Below are positions 10,193 through 18,496 of a stretch of DNA of 30,655 nucleotides, piece after piece (position 1 is the stretch's first letter; each line of letters opens with the position of its first letter). The notes under the pieces were generated by a model that was given only the letters and a program-made list of their open reading frames with translations, did no database searches and was not told where the DNA came from. A program made the position numbers and the translations under genes. Source of the stretch: Diphasiastrum complanatum (Eukaryota; Streptophyta; Lycopodiopsida; Lycopodiales; Lycopodiaceae). The stretch covers positions 1 to 30,655 of the forward strand of contig MU836311.1 of the NCBI GenBank assembly GCA_029204225.1. The letters run 5' to 3'.

Positions 10193-10487
10193 CAATTCCC
10201 ATGCGTTTCTCCATTGTGGTTGTGGAGAGATCTCTCCTAGAAGTGATGCGCCACCTTTCTAGGAAGAGAAAATATTTTTGGCTTAGAAAGCATAGGCCCC
10301 TTAAATATTGCAATAAGTGGACTACTAGAGAGAGATTTAAAAATATTGCAAATAGTTGGGACCCATGAACTTGGACCCAACTTAAAATATTGCAAATTAT
10401 TAACTTAGGACCTATACCCCTAAGTAATTAAATTAAATCCTACCTTAATTCTACCTACATGGAGTTGCCCACATCTTGCAAGAAGGG
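10193..10487 (-). repeat. minus-strand LTR segment between two insertions
   Basis: This continues the LTR interrupted at 5668. It matches 3310-3610 of the 2466-3709 LTR, for example 'tgtggttgtggaga', 'tctctcctagaagt' and 'taattctacctacatggagttgcc'. It ends in AAGGG at 10483-10487, the left copy of the Gypsy target-site duplication. Confidence 0.75.
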
Positions 10488-11003
10488 TGAAGCGCAGGCA
10501 TCCCAAAGGGATCCGGGAACCACGACTTAGCTTCCCAGCCTTCAACTCTTGCCATCCAAACCCACTTGACATACAAGCAGCCAACTCGCCAACAACGATC
10601 AGACTTAACCAACTTGAAGTTCCGAAAACCAACATTGAGATCCAACCTGGCGCCATGCCAGATCGGGGGTCCCGATGTGGGTGACTTCTCTCCAAGCAAG
10701 CCGCCCGACATACATCAAACTTAACCAACTCGAAGCTTCATTACAAACGAGTAACATCCATTCCAAGCAAGCGGTCTGACTTACATCAGACTTAACCAAC
10801 TGAAAGCTTTGTCACGAGCGCTGGAAGCCAACCTGGCGCCACGCCAGACTGTACAGCCATAAACAGGTAACATCCACCCAAGCAAGCCATCCAACTCAGC
10901 CGACAGGTTAGAGCCCGTTCCCCAAGGGCTTAACTCATTCACGTTCATGCAAGGAGCACTCAGAACCACAAGCCGCGACAGATATGGAAACAACTAGTTT
11001 CTG

Positions 11004-11077
11004 GACCAAATGGTTCCGACAGCATACCGCTGGCGCCCCGGACCGAATGGTCCCAACGGCATACCGCTGGCGTCCCG
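11004..11077. repeat. 37-bp tandem duplication
   Basis: Units 11004-11040 and 11041-11077 match at 32 of 37 positions; both contain 'cataccgctggcg'. Confidence 0.85.
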
Positions 11078-11587
11078 GGATACGACCCTCAGCTATGTGC
11101 CAAGTTAAAAATTTTGAAAGCGGCCTTACAACTGGCGATTTTACCGAACACTGAAACCCAGAAGGTAATCAGAGTCAGTTTGAGAAAAATCCCACTTTAT
11201 TGATAAATCTGAGAAGGTTACATTTCAAGTGTGTGACCGAACCTAGTCTTCGGGGTGATAGCATGCCAAGGCGAGAGCCATGACAACATTCCAACAAGGG
11301 AGGCTGAGACTTGGTTGGAGCTCGCCCTAAGTCGCAACCCGCACTCCCCTATAGTATTGGTGTGATTCGGCACCCCCCCTCATACCAAGCACTCTACCTA
11401 AGCTGGTAAAGCACGTTTTTCTCTCTCTAGAATTTTCTCTTTCTAGAAAGTCATTTTCTCTCTCTAAATTTGATTGATCCCCAGGCTTCCTTTAATCATG
11501 CCTAGATCGTGTGAGGTGATTGCACATCGATCTGAGCTCTCTGGACTCCTCTAGAACCGATCAAAGATTTTCAGCCATAGGAACTTG

Positions 11588-11690
11588 GCGCCAGTTGGAT
11601 TCTGGTCACAGTGGCGCTGGTGGCGCCGGGAGCAGCAGGGGCGCTGCTGGCGTCGGGGACATGGCTGGCGCCGATGGCGCGGGAAGTAAA
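11588..11690. repeat. GGCGCC-rich segment of the Gypsy LTR
   Basis: The palindrome GGCGCC and one-base variants recur many times in about 100 bp, in an otherwise AT-rich window. The corresponding segment of the other LTR copy (about 12434-12549) differs in repeat number by about 15 bp. Confidence 0.75.
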
Positions 11691-11714
11691 GCTTGTAAAG
11701 GTAGCTTTACAACA

Positions 11715-11728
11715 TCCACCCCACCTTT
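11715..11728 (-). other. Gypsy polypurine tract and end of pol frame
   Basis: On the minus strand the sequence reads AAAGGTGGGGTGGA followed by the LTR start. The preceding codons can be read as SDEDIRFYKGG, which resembles the closing peptide of plant Gypsy polyproteins just before the tract. Confidence 0.65.
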
Positions 11729-12367
11729 ATAAAATCTGATGTCCTCATCAGATGTCAGATTAAAGTAAAGGTGTCTCCCAATTAAAATAACTATACATTT
11801 AAGCTACTTGGCACAGTACTCAGTTTACTGGCCACTTTTTATTAACATTGAAGCTGACACACCACAAGTCGGAGGCTCAGCTCTTTGTACTGAAAGATTA
11901 CATAACTTGAAAATATATCTTTGTCTGGGAAAAGCGTAGATTTGATATCGCTTTCGTAAAACCCAAAAACCTTATTAACTGGTGACAGAGGCCTTTCTTT
12001 GAAAATGTTCGCCCCTGTCGCTTCTGACTTTCGGCTTTGGAACTCCTTTGAGCTCCTGATTTGTCCTTGATGCACTTTGTGTTGAGCTCCCTGAGCTCCG
12101 GATTTGTTCAGGGAAACACAGGTATCAGGGCTCCCTGAGCCAAAGGATTTATCGTTTGATTGCCCACTTTATGGTCCACTCTGTGCCTTGTTGCTTCTGC
12201 ACCTTGATTTCTCTCCTTGTCCCAGCCTGATCTTGATACTTTTCCATCTTGGCTCTTTAAGGTAGGCAAAGATTGAGTACTCCGCAATGCACCTCTCACT
12301 TAGCTTGAAGTAGCTCTTTGAATCAGCCCAAATGTAACCATTGACCTTGTGGAAAGCCAAAGGGTCG
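11729..12367 (-). other. residual Gypsy interior, no domain
   Basis: About 640 bp remain between the polypurine tract and the truncated 5' LTR. Minus-strand frames at 11842-12075 and 12169-12411 are short and match no domain I know. No protease, RT, integrase or gag motif is visible, so nearly the whole coding region has been lost. Confidence 0.55.
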
Positions 12368-12579
12368 CACCAGTCGATATGAGCTCTCTGGACTTCGCTA
12401 GAACCGATCAAAGATTTTCAACCATAGGAACTTGGCGCCGGCTGGATTCTGGTCACAGTGGCGCCAGGAGCGGTGCCGGCGCCGTTGGCGCCGGGAGCAA
12501 CAGGGGCGCTGCTAGTGCCGGGGACATAGCTGGCACCGATGGCGCCGGAAGTAAAGCTTGTAAAGGTAGCTTTACAACA
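12368..12579 (-). repeat. Gypsy 5' LTR, truncated
   Basis: It matches the first ~200 bp of the LTR at 11714 downward, including 'gatcaaagattttca', 'ccataggaacttggcgcc', 'ctggattctggtcacagtggcgc' and the terminal 'gtaaagcttgtaaaggtagctttacaaca'-type end. The match stops near 12368. Confidence 0.85.
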
Positions 12580-12584
12580 AAGGG

Positions 12585-12676
12585 TCTCCATAAAAATCTA
12601 CCTTGGCTTTTCTTTATTTATGGTGAAAGACAACAAATACTAGGGGGAAATTTTTGTGTAGATTAGAAATGTAACA
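12585..12676 (-). repeat. minus-strand LTR segment, 5' end
   Basis: This resumes the LTR interrupted at 10487. It reads 'tctccataaaaatctacc', 'ttggcttttcttta' and ends TGTAACA, so the minus-strand LTR starts TGTTACATTTCTAA exactly like the copy ending at 3709. It is followed by a polypurine tract, so this LTR is the 3' LTR of another interior located above 12677. Confidence 0.75.
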
Positions 12677-12688
12677 GCTCCCCATTAA
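12677..12688 (-). other. polypurine tract
   Basis: TTAATGGGGAGC on the minus strand abuts the LTR start, matching the tract at 3710-3720 with one change. Confidence 0.7.
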
Positions 12689-12846
12689 GCTGCACAAAAA
12701 TTTACCAACAATTATCCAATTCCTTTAGCAGGAAATTGGGTTTCACCAAGTTCTTCCACTTGGGAATAAGCATTGTTAGATCGTCTAGGGTCTTCATGAA
12801 TAATATTTGGAGTAGGCAATAACTCCACAAAGAAAGACATGTCCTC

Positions 12847-13401
12847 TCAATCATCTGAGAAAGACCAAATCCTTCTATGCTCCTGCATTCTTTGGAAAAG
12901 CATTGCATCAAATTTCTCCTGATCGAGTAGATTTAGCCTCTGTATTTTACTGTCATCATTCTCTCTTTCCTGATGAGAAAGATCTTCTTCATATTGTGAA
13001 GATGCTTCAGCAGCCTTTGGCACTGGTCTTGTCATTGGCACTGTCAATGGATCAGCCACTAGAACTGTCTCTGTCACAAATGGAACTGGAACTGTCACCG
13101 GGACTTGCTCCAGGATCTCTGGAACTGGCCTCTGCACCTGCACTGGCAGTAAGCTGCTTTCTTCTTGAATCTGAAATAGCTCAACTAAATTCTCAAGCTC
13201 AAGATGGCTTGAGAAATCTTCAATGATATGATCTCCCCCTAAAACTTCAGAGGTATCCGATGTTTGCAAATCCTGCAAAGCCAAACTTAACTCTTCTTGA
13301 TCTCTATCAGAATTACAAGAGAAGAAATCATCATTATCCTCCTCAGTAAGAGAAGGTAGCTGCAAGACATCTTGGCCCTGCACAACAATATCTCCCTCCA
13401 A
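12847..13401 (-). CDS. acidic Pro/Val-rich ORF next to the polypurine tract
   Basis: The 184-codon open frame is strongly acidic at its N-terminus (TEEDNDDFF, DRDQEELSLALQDLQ, then VLGGDH). Its middle has a Pro-Val dipeptide region (VPEILEQVPVTVPVPFVTET and PLTVPMTRPVP), and it ends LLDQEKFDAMLFQRMQEH. No signal peptide, membrane segment or known domain is visible. It is the longest intact open frame in the left half. The broken ORF at 3933-4338 is its homologue in the same position, just inside the polypurine tract of the same LTR family, where RT/RNase H is expected. It may be a linker stranded by deletion or an additional ORF of a non-autonomous family. The start at 13401 is the first ATG only; homology may extend upstream. 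Confidence 0.5.
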   Translation of the reverse strand: MEGDIVVQGQDVLQLPSLTEEDNDDFFSCNSDRDQEELSLALQDLQTSDTSEVLGGDHIIEDFSSHLELENLVELFQIQEESSLLPVQVQRPVPEILEQVPVTVPVPFVTETVLVADPLTVPMTRPVPKAAEASSQYEEDLSHQERENDDSKIQRLNLLDQEKFDAMLFQRMQEHRRIWSFSDD

Positions 13402-13540
13402 AGTAGGAGGTGAAAATGGTCTATCACAGGTGAAGTCGCCGACTGGGTATGTTCAAGAGGACATATCTCTAAGATGTTGAGTATTGGTCGCAGTCTCAGA
13501 TATGGTCTGGTTTGCGAGAAAATGTCGGTCAAAGGTCAAT

Positions 13541-14801
13541 TGACCAGAAAAAATCAAGATTCTAGGATCTAATTTTTGAGGTCTGTCTGGTCTCTGAAAA
13601 GGTTGGCGGTCTCAGATACCTATACAACAAGCAGATATGGTGTTTCTTGATTCAATTATATGGTTTCTTGATTGGTTTTAAAGGCTCATAATGGTGGTCT
13701 CTGATCAGATCGGCTGTCAAGCTCTTGGATCCTTGAAGGTTAATACTCCCTGCAACTTGTGATCAAATATTAGCTCCATTTGCCATGTGCAACCACATTT
13801 TTTGATTGATTCAAGCATTCAAACAAGCAAAAATCAAGAAAATCAAGAAGCTACTAAATCTAGCAAGAATGGCTAAATCTAGCAACCGGGCCAATGTTGT
13901 CTGATTCCCCTACACCCTCTTGGTGCCTTTGCCTCATCCCCACTTCAAGAAACACATTCTTGAAGCTACAAGAGAGGAATCGATCTTGTTTATGAACTCT
14001 TTTCTCAAGATCAATACCAAGAAGATAAAGATCTGCTACATCTAGTAGCCCTCATACTAAATGTACCAAGATAGGCCCCAAGGACAGCGAGCTCTCTATC
14101 CCACATGTCGTAGTAGTAGATCCGTCGTGGGGACTTGCGTAGGTTCTAGTTTAGCCAAGAGCTCTCTTCTTGCTAAATCACCCACTCTTCTACAAGATCT
14201 ATCAATACCCCCGCATTAGCGGATCTTGAGGTTCTTGGCTAGATTTGGGCACATCCAAACCTGTCCAAAACCAGCAAACACTAAGCTAAGAGCACACGAC
14301 CCCTCCATGGCCCATTTACACCCTCAAGCTACCCTTGGCTCAAGAATGGATACCTCTCATCACCAATCTTGCCCTCAAGATTAGCAATGGTGTAACTCTT
14401 CCCTATTCTCAAGATCCACATGAAGTACCTGCAAGACCTCATCAGGACAACAACCAGCCCACATTAATGCTATTACAAATCAATAAAGAAAGAACAAGAA
14501 AGAAATAACAAAACATACTGGCAAACAAGAATCCATTTCAAGAAACTACAAGAATAGATTCACAATCTTGAAATGTGGACACCATGGAGCAAATGGATCT
14601 TTATTATTAGTCACAACTACAAATGGGCAGCATTTCCTTGCAAGATTGATGTCCCCAAACTCGTGGAAACCAGGGCTTTAAATAAGCCTCCAAAAAGTTA
14701 GAGAGAGAGTAGATCTCAAAGCTAATTTTCATAGAAGTTTTGAAGTCTAAAACTAAGATCTATAACTTTTGGGGTCCAACAAGTGACTTCTAACAAACTT
14801 T
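13541..14801. other. unresolved stretch, possibly a minus-strand LTR
   Basis: No coding region is supported. On the minus strand a TATTTAAA box (14677-14684) is followed by a long AT-rich transcribed-looking stretch with many 'caagat/atcttg' blocks, ending near GGGGAATCAGACAACATTGG (about 13885-13905). This resembles the U3-R-U5 layout of an LTR, but I found neither a partner copy nor a recognised primer-binding site, so this is only a suggestion. Confidence 0.3.
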
Positions 14802-16067
14802 TTACATTCCCATTCAAAAGAAATTAATGCCATAGTTTCAGTGATAATATGATCTTGGTTTGACGCTGGTTTAGATTACATGCTATATTACACATTTTAG
14901 GTACTAAGTATATGTTACATGTGCTCTAAGCATGCATTCTAGGTCAAGGCAATCCATTCTGAGCTCTATACATGTTTTACATATACATTCTAGGCATGAA
15001 TTTTAGATTAAAGATTATAATTATTAAATGATATATCTTTATGTGAGGTTTTACATATGATTTTGCCCGTTATCTAGCACAATACAAGCTCAAAATATCC
15101 AAACAAGCAACCTCTCATGAAAAGCTGAATTCCACCAAACATGGAGCCAAAACAGAAACACAAAGAATGGCCCCCTTGAGAAAGAGAGTCTTGAAGTATG
15201 AACCACAATAGCAAAAGACTCAATAGCATAAGACTCAACTCGCAGAGAAAAAAAAAAACTTATTTTGAGGTTCTTGCTGAAATAGAGAGCGGTATGTACC
15301 CTGGAACACACACATTGTTTCTCAAAATAATTAAGAGCAGCATACAACACAAGGAAGGTAATTCTGCAATGTACAGAGAGAAACATAGCCATAGTTTGTT
15401 AATGGGCAAAAAATTGCTGGTTGGTAATAAACACACGTCTCAAAGCATGTCAACTTCCAAAAAAGGTCTATGCATGTGCACAATTCCTAGCTACCAGTGT
15501 ATATTTAGGAGCCGATGCTCTTAGTATCCAAACAAAGTTAATTACCCAAGAAAAAAACTACTTACATCATGTATTTCGAGGCCTTTTATTTGTTGGAACT
15601 GAGGAAGAGAAGGATAATTGGGGGCAGAACCGTGGTGCTCATACTTTCGATTCTCGAGGACAAACTTTAAGAAGTGCGATTGCATTCAGAAGCAAACATG
15701 CAAGCTCTTTAACTCCTCAGGCAGCTTCGTAGTGAGAGTCTGAAGCAAATGAAGCAATTCTCGTCGAGACTCTATACTCGAAAGATAGGTCAAATACGGC
15801 AACATCCAGTAGGGTTCTCACTTTGGGATGAGCTCTCTCCCCATGGTGAGCACTTGTTTTCTACGGTTGAAAACACATGAGCTAATGCATTCCTCTGGCT
15901 CTTGAGATGGATGATGTAAACTTGCATTTCTTGGCGGATCTTCGCTGCCACTTTTGATGCCTCTTCCTCAAGCTTTAAACCCTTAGATTTGAGGTCCATA
16001 ACATAATTGACTTCTAAGTAATTCATACAAAAGTTGATCCACTCTTTTTCATTGAGGGACCAACTTT
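14802..16067 (-). repeat. left arm of a large inverted repeat
   Basis: The 1266-bp arm is the reverse complement of 17985-19387. Sampled stretches, for example 14805-15070 against 19120-19385, agree at roughly nine positions in ten or better. It contains, on the minus strand, a copy of exon 3 and the last exon of the gene in the spacer/right arm, followed by the same downstream flank. Compared with the right arm it lacks about 130 bp corresponding to 18915-19040. Confidence 0.92.
15705..16067 (-). pseudogene. inverted copy of the 3' exons of the unknown gene
   Basis: On the minus strand the part at 15790-16026 is open and reads MNYLEVNYVMDLKSKGLKLE, EEASKVAAKIRQEMQVYIIH and LKSQRNALAHVFSTV, matching exon 3 at 17976-18200. 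The following last-exon region (RELLHLLQTLTTKLPEE) breaks in a stop after about 40 codons. Exons 1 and 2 are not duplicated, so this copy lacks a 5' end. At the place where the right copy has a premature stop, this copy is open. Confidence 0.7.
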
Positions 16068-16530
16068 AGGGCCTTGACTAGGCCATTAGGGCCCGTTATC
16101 TATGTTGTAACTCTATCTTGAAGCCACTCTTAACAAAAACATTCCAAAAGAGCCATTTCCTTTTGTGTGACTATAATTATTTTTCGAAAATCGTTTTCTG
16201 AGCTTATTTTGGCCCATGTTAGTTGATAGACTTGAAACCATGCGTCCACTAACCCACTAGCTTAGTACGCAAGACAATTCGTGTATTTTGTTTCTTACTT
16301 TCTATATCAAAGCTTATACTGCCATCGAATAGAGGGCATCTCTCTCCCAGATTGGGGCCATTGCCATGAGACGTGAAAGCAAGAAAACACCTATATTGCT
16401 AGTAGCAATTTTTTTTAGCACATTACATTACATTAAATATACCTATATCATTATGTAGCACACACATAAGCACATTTTTGCTAAATCGTATATATATGGT
16501 GACATGTACATACTAGCCGTGATATATACA
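16068..16530. other. inverted-repeat spacer, left part
   Basis: No gene, RNA or repeat is supported beyond small local palindromes such as 'attgctagtagcaat' (about 16396-16410). Confidence 0.4.
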
Positions 16531-16681
16531 TACTAGCGTAAAAGTCCATACCATAGGACTTTTACGCTAGAGAATGAGGGCCCATTCTCAAAATAGCACG
16601 GCCTAGGGCGAGGCCTAGCGGCCTGCCACGCCCTAGGCCGTGCTATTTTGAAGAATGGACCCATAGGGCCTTTCTCTAGTA
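16531..16681. repeat. compact foldback (MITE-like or hairpin-RNA-like)
   Basis: The segment runs from TACTAG to CTAGTA. It holds a perfect 15-bp stem (16533-16547 with 16556-16570). It also holds a perfect 22-bp, GC-rich stem (16589-16610 with 16629-16650, loop 18 nt), extended outward by 7 bp (16582-16588 with 16652-16658, one-base bulge) and by CTAGAGA/TCTCTAG (16567-16573 with 16673-16679). The nested pairing would give one long hairpin of about 113 nt. It could be a small inverted-repeat transposon or a small-RNA precursor; no transcript evidence is available. Confidence 0.8.
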
Positions 16682-17136
16682 TTGCATATCCCACTACTCA
16701 GTACATAACAGCCTCTAGCACATAGAAAGAGAATGTGTAAGAGGTATATGACAAGGTTCGACGTTCCCTTATGTTCTCACTAAGGGCGAGGCGATTTCAC
16801 ATTACGGGCAAAACAAGTGCCCGTCATGTGCAAATGTGAAATTTGATTTTTGATTGACCGACATGCTAAGTTGACGGCCGAAACATTTCACACTACGCAA
16901 TAGTTTGAACTTTGCCTGGATGTTGCGTGGTGCCATGTAACGTCAAAGAAATCAAAGCTTTTATACCTACTACGACCATTCCCATCATGAAGCAAACTCC
17001 CTGTCAAGTGAGACAAGGACTACCCCGGCTTTTCAATCAACAAGAGCGAATCTCCAAAACTCAGAAGATCTCAACGCTGCATGCAATGATCGAGAGGCAA
17101 CAAAAATGCCAATCAAACTTCTCTTCATGCCTATAG
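16682..17136. other. upstream region of the unknown gene
   Basis: No coding region is supported. A two-part foldback occurs at 16794-16842 (stems 16794-16803 with 16833-16842 and 16804-16810 with 16818-16824). The rest may hold the promoter of the gene starting at 17251, but I see no convincing TATA box. Confidence 0.4.
16794..16842. repeat. short hairpin
   Basis: Perfect 10-bp (ATTTCACATT/AATGTGAAAT) and 7-bp (ACGGGCA/TGCCCGT) stems are separated by an 8-base bulge on the right side and closed by a 7-base loop. Confidence 0.75.
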
Positions 17137-17180
17137 TGTAAAATTAGCCTTGAGTGCATGTAAAATCAGCCTTAAGTGCA
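17137..17180. repeat. 22-bp tandem duplication
   Basis: Units 17137-17158 and 17159-17180 match at 20 of 22 positions (TGTAAAAT.AGCCTT.AGTGCA). Confidence 0.85.
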
Positions 17181-17204
17181 TGAAGTAATTTGTTTCTTCA
17201 GCCC

Positions 17205-17224
17205 AGAGAGAGAGAGAGAGAGAG
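17205..17224. repeat. (AG)10 microsatellite
   Basis: Ten uninterrupted AG units lie 26 bp before the ATG at 17251, a common feature of plant 5' untranslated regions. Confidence 0.9.
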
Positions 17225-17250
17225 TACTTGCAGAATTGAGGTTTTAGGGA

Positions 17251-18496
17251 ATGGAGAGTGGCAGTGGAAGCGCCCCATTTGTCCCTCCATATTATGTGAA
17301 ATTTGATGATTCCCCAGAAGTCATCAAGTTCAAGACTCTCATTGAAAATCGTGGACCACATGATGTGCTTTTTAAAATGGGTAGACAGCCTTTGTCAGAT
17401 TCTGAAGCTCGCCTTTGTGAGAGCAAAGATGATGATACCATCATCAGCATGAAAAAACCCGGACATGGTGGAAAGAATGTGCAACAATTGGCAAAACACT
17501 TGGCCGTTTTTTATCTCGAAGATAAAGATCCGGTAAGCTTTTTGGATGTGACTTTTGCTTTTGGTTCTTTGGAAGTAAATTGAGGAAGTGGGTTTGTTTG
17601 TTGTTCAGATTTATAATTCTCTCATTCTGAATTTTGTTGCAATCTTGTTTGTTTTTGCTTCTTACTTTAGGGGGACGAGGCTGGAAGTTGGGACACGGGA
17701 AGGTGAGGTCGTGGTTGATCTGGATGAAAAGATGCGGATGTTAGAGGAAGACAAGGCCTTTTGGAGAGAAACCTATGATATTTGGAGAGATTTTAAGTAT
17801 TGCCGATCAAAAATAATTTACGCCGCTGATTTACTCGAGAGCCTACAAATGCGGCTCACCTACTTTTTGCATAACAGCCAAGAGGTTTCGTCGGTAAATA
17901 TCACTTTACCCCCTTTTGAATTTGGAATCAAGCAAGTTTCATACACCATACTTGTGTGGCATTATTTTCACAAAGAGAATGAACAAAGTTGGTCCCCTCA
18001 ATGAAAAAGAGTGGATCAACTTTTGTATGAATTACTCAGAAGTCAATTATGTTATGGACCCTCAAATCTAAGGGCTTGAGGAAGAGGCATCAGAAGTGGC
18101 AGCGAAGATCTGCCAAGAAATGCAAGTTTACATCATCCATCTCAAGAGCCAGAGGAATGCGTCAACTCATGTGTTTTCAACCGTAGTACGACAGAAAACA
18201 AAGTGCTCACCATGGGGAGAGTGCTAATCCCAAAGTGAGACCCCTACTGGATGTTGCCGTACCTGACCTATCTTTCGAGTATGGAGTCTGGACGAGAATT
18301 GCTTCATTTGCTTCAGACTCTCACTACGAAGCCGCCTGAGGAGGTTAAAGAGCTTGCATATATGCTTCCGAATGCAATCACACTTCTTAAAGTTTGTCCT
18401 CGAGATCGAAAGTATGAGCACCACGGTTCTGCCCCCAATTATCCTTCTCTTCCTCAATTTCCAGCAAAACAAAAGGCCTCGAAATACATGATGTAA
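17251..18496 (+). pseudogene. unrecognised multi-exon plant gene, probably decayed
   Basis: I do not recognise this protein. Exon 1 (17251-17532, 94 codons) starts MESGSGSAPFVPPYYVKFDD and ends HLAVFYLEDKDP. A 138-bp GT-AG intron (17533-17670) follows. Exon 2 (17671-17893) carries LDEKMRMLEEDKAFWRETYD and YAADLLESLQMRLTYFLHN, charged and probably helical. A second GT-AG intron (17894-17975, 82 bp) leads in phase to exon 3 with VGPLNEKEWINFCMNY. A last open block (18251-18496) has RELLHLLQTLTTKPPEEVKE and ends at TAA. Two breaks are visible: exon 1 and exon 2 join one base out of frame, and exon 3 has an in-frame TAA near 18070 caused by a 1-base gain and 7-base loss relative to the left-arm copy. 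From exon 3 onward the gene lies in the right arm of the inverted repeat. Confidence 0.55.

Larger units (their letters stand above)
10488..11714 (-). repeat. Gypsy 3' LTR
   Basis: The 1227-bp LTR is GC-richer than its surroundings. It includes imperfect tandem repeats of 80-100 bp with 'cagacttaaccaact' blocks (about 10563-10870), a 37-bp tandem pair (11004-11077), a block 'cccctatagtattggtgtgattcggc' also present with one or two changes near 20215, and a GGCGCC-rich segment (11588-11690). Small open frames on both strands here are not supported as genes. Confidence 0.8.
10488..12579 (-). mobile_element. minus-strand Gypsy-type element, massively deleted
   Basis: The insertion is bounded by AAGGG at 10483-10487 and 12580-12584 and has TG...CA ends. 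On the minus strand the 3' LTR runs from 11714 (TGTTGTAAAGCTACC) to 10488. The polypurine tract is at 11715-11728, then comes about 650 bp of interior. At 12579 a second copy of the LTR start is present but only about 200 bp of it remains. The missing part includes the 3' portion of the 5' LTR, the primer-binding site and gag-pol. The intact target duplication shows a normal insertion followed by internal deletion. Confidence 0.85.

Noticed and set aside
10420-10993. Overlapping minus-strand and plus-strand ORFs of 60-100 codons
   Set aside because: They lie in the GC-rich tandem-repeat part of a Gypsy LTR, overlap one another on both strands and have no domain.
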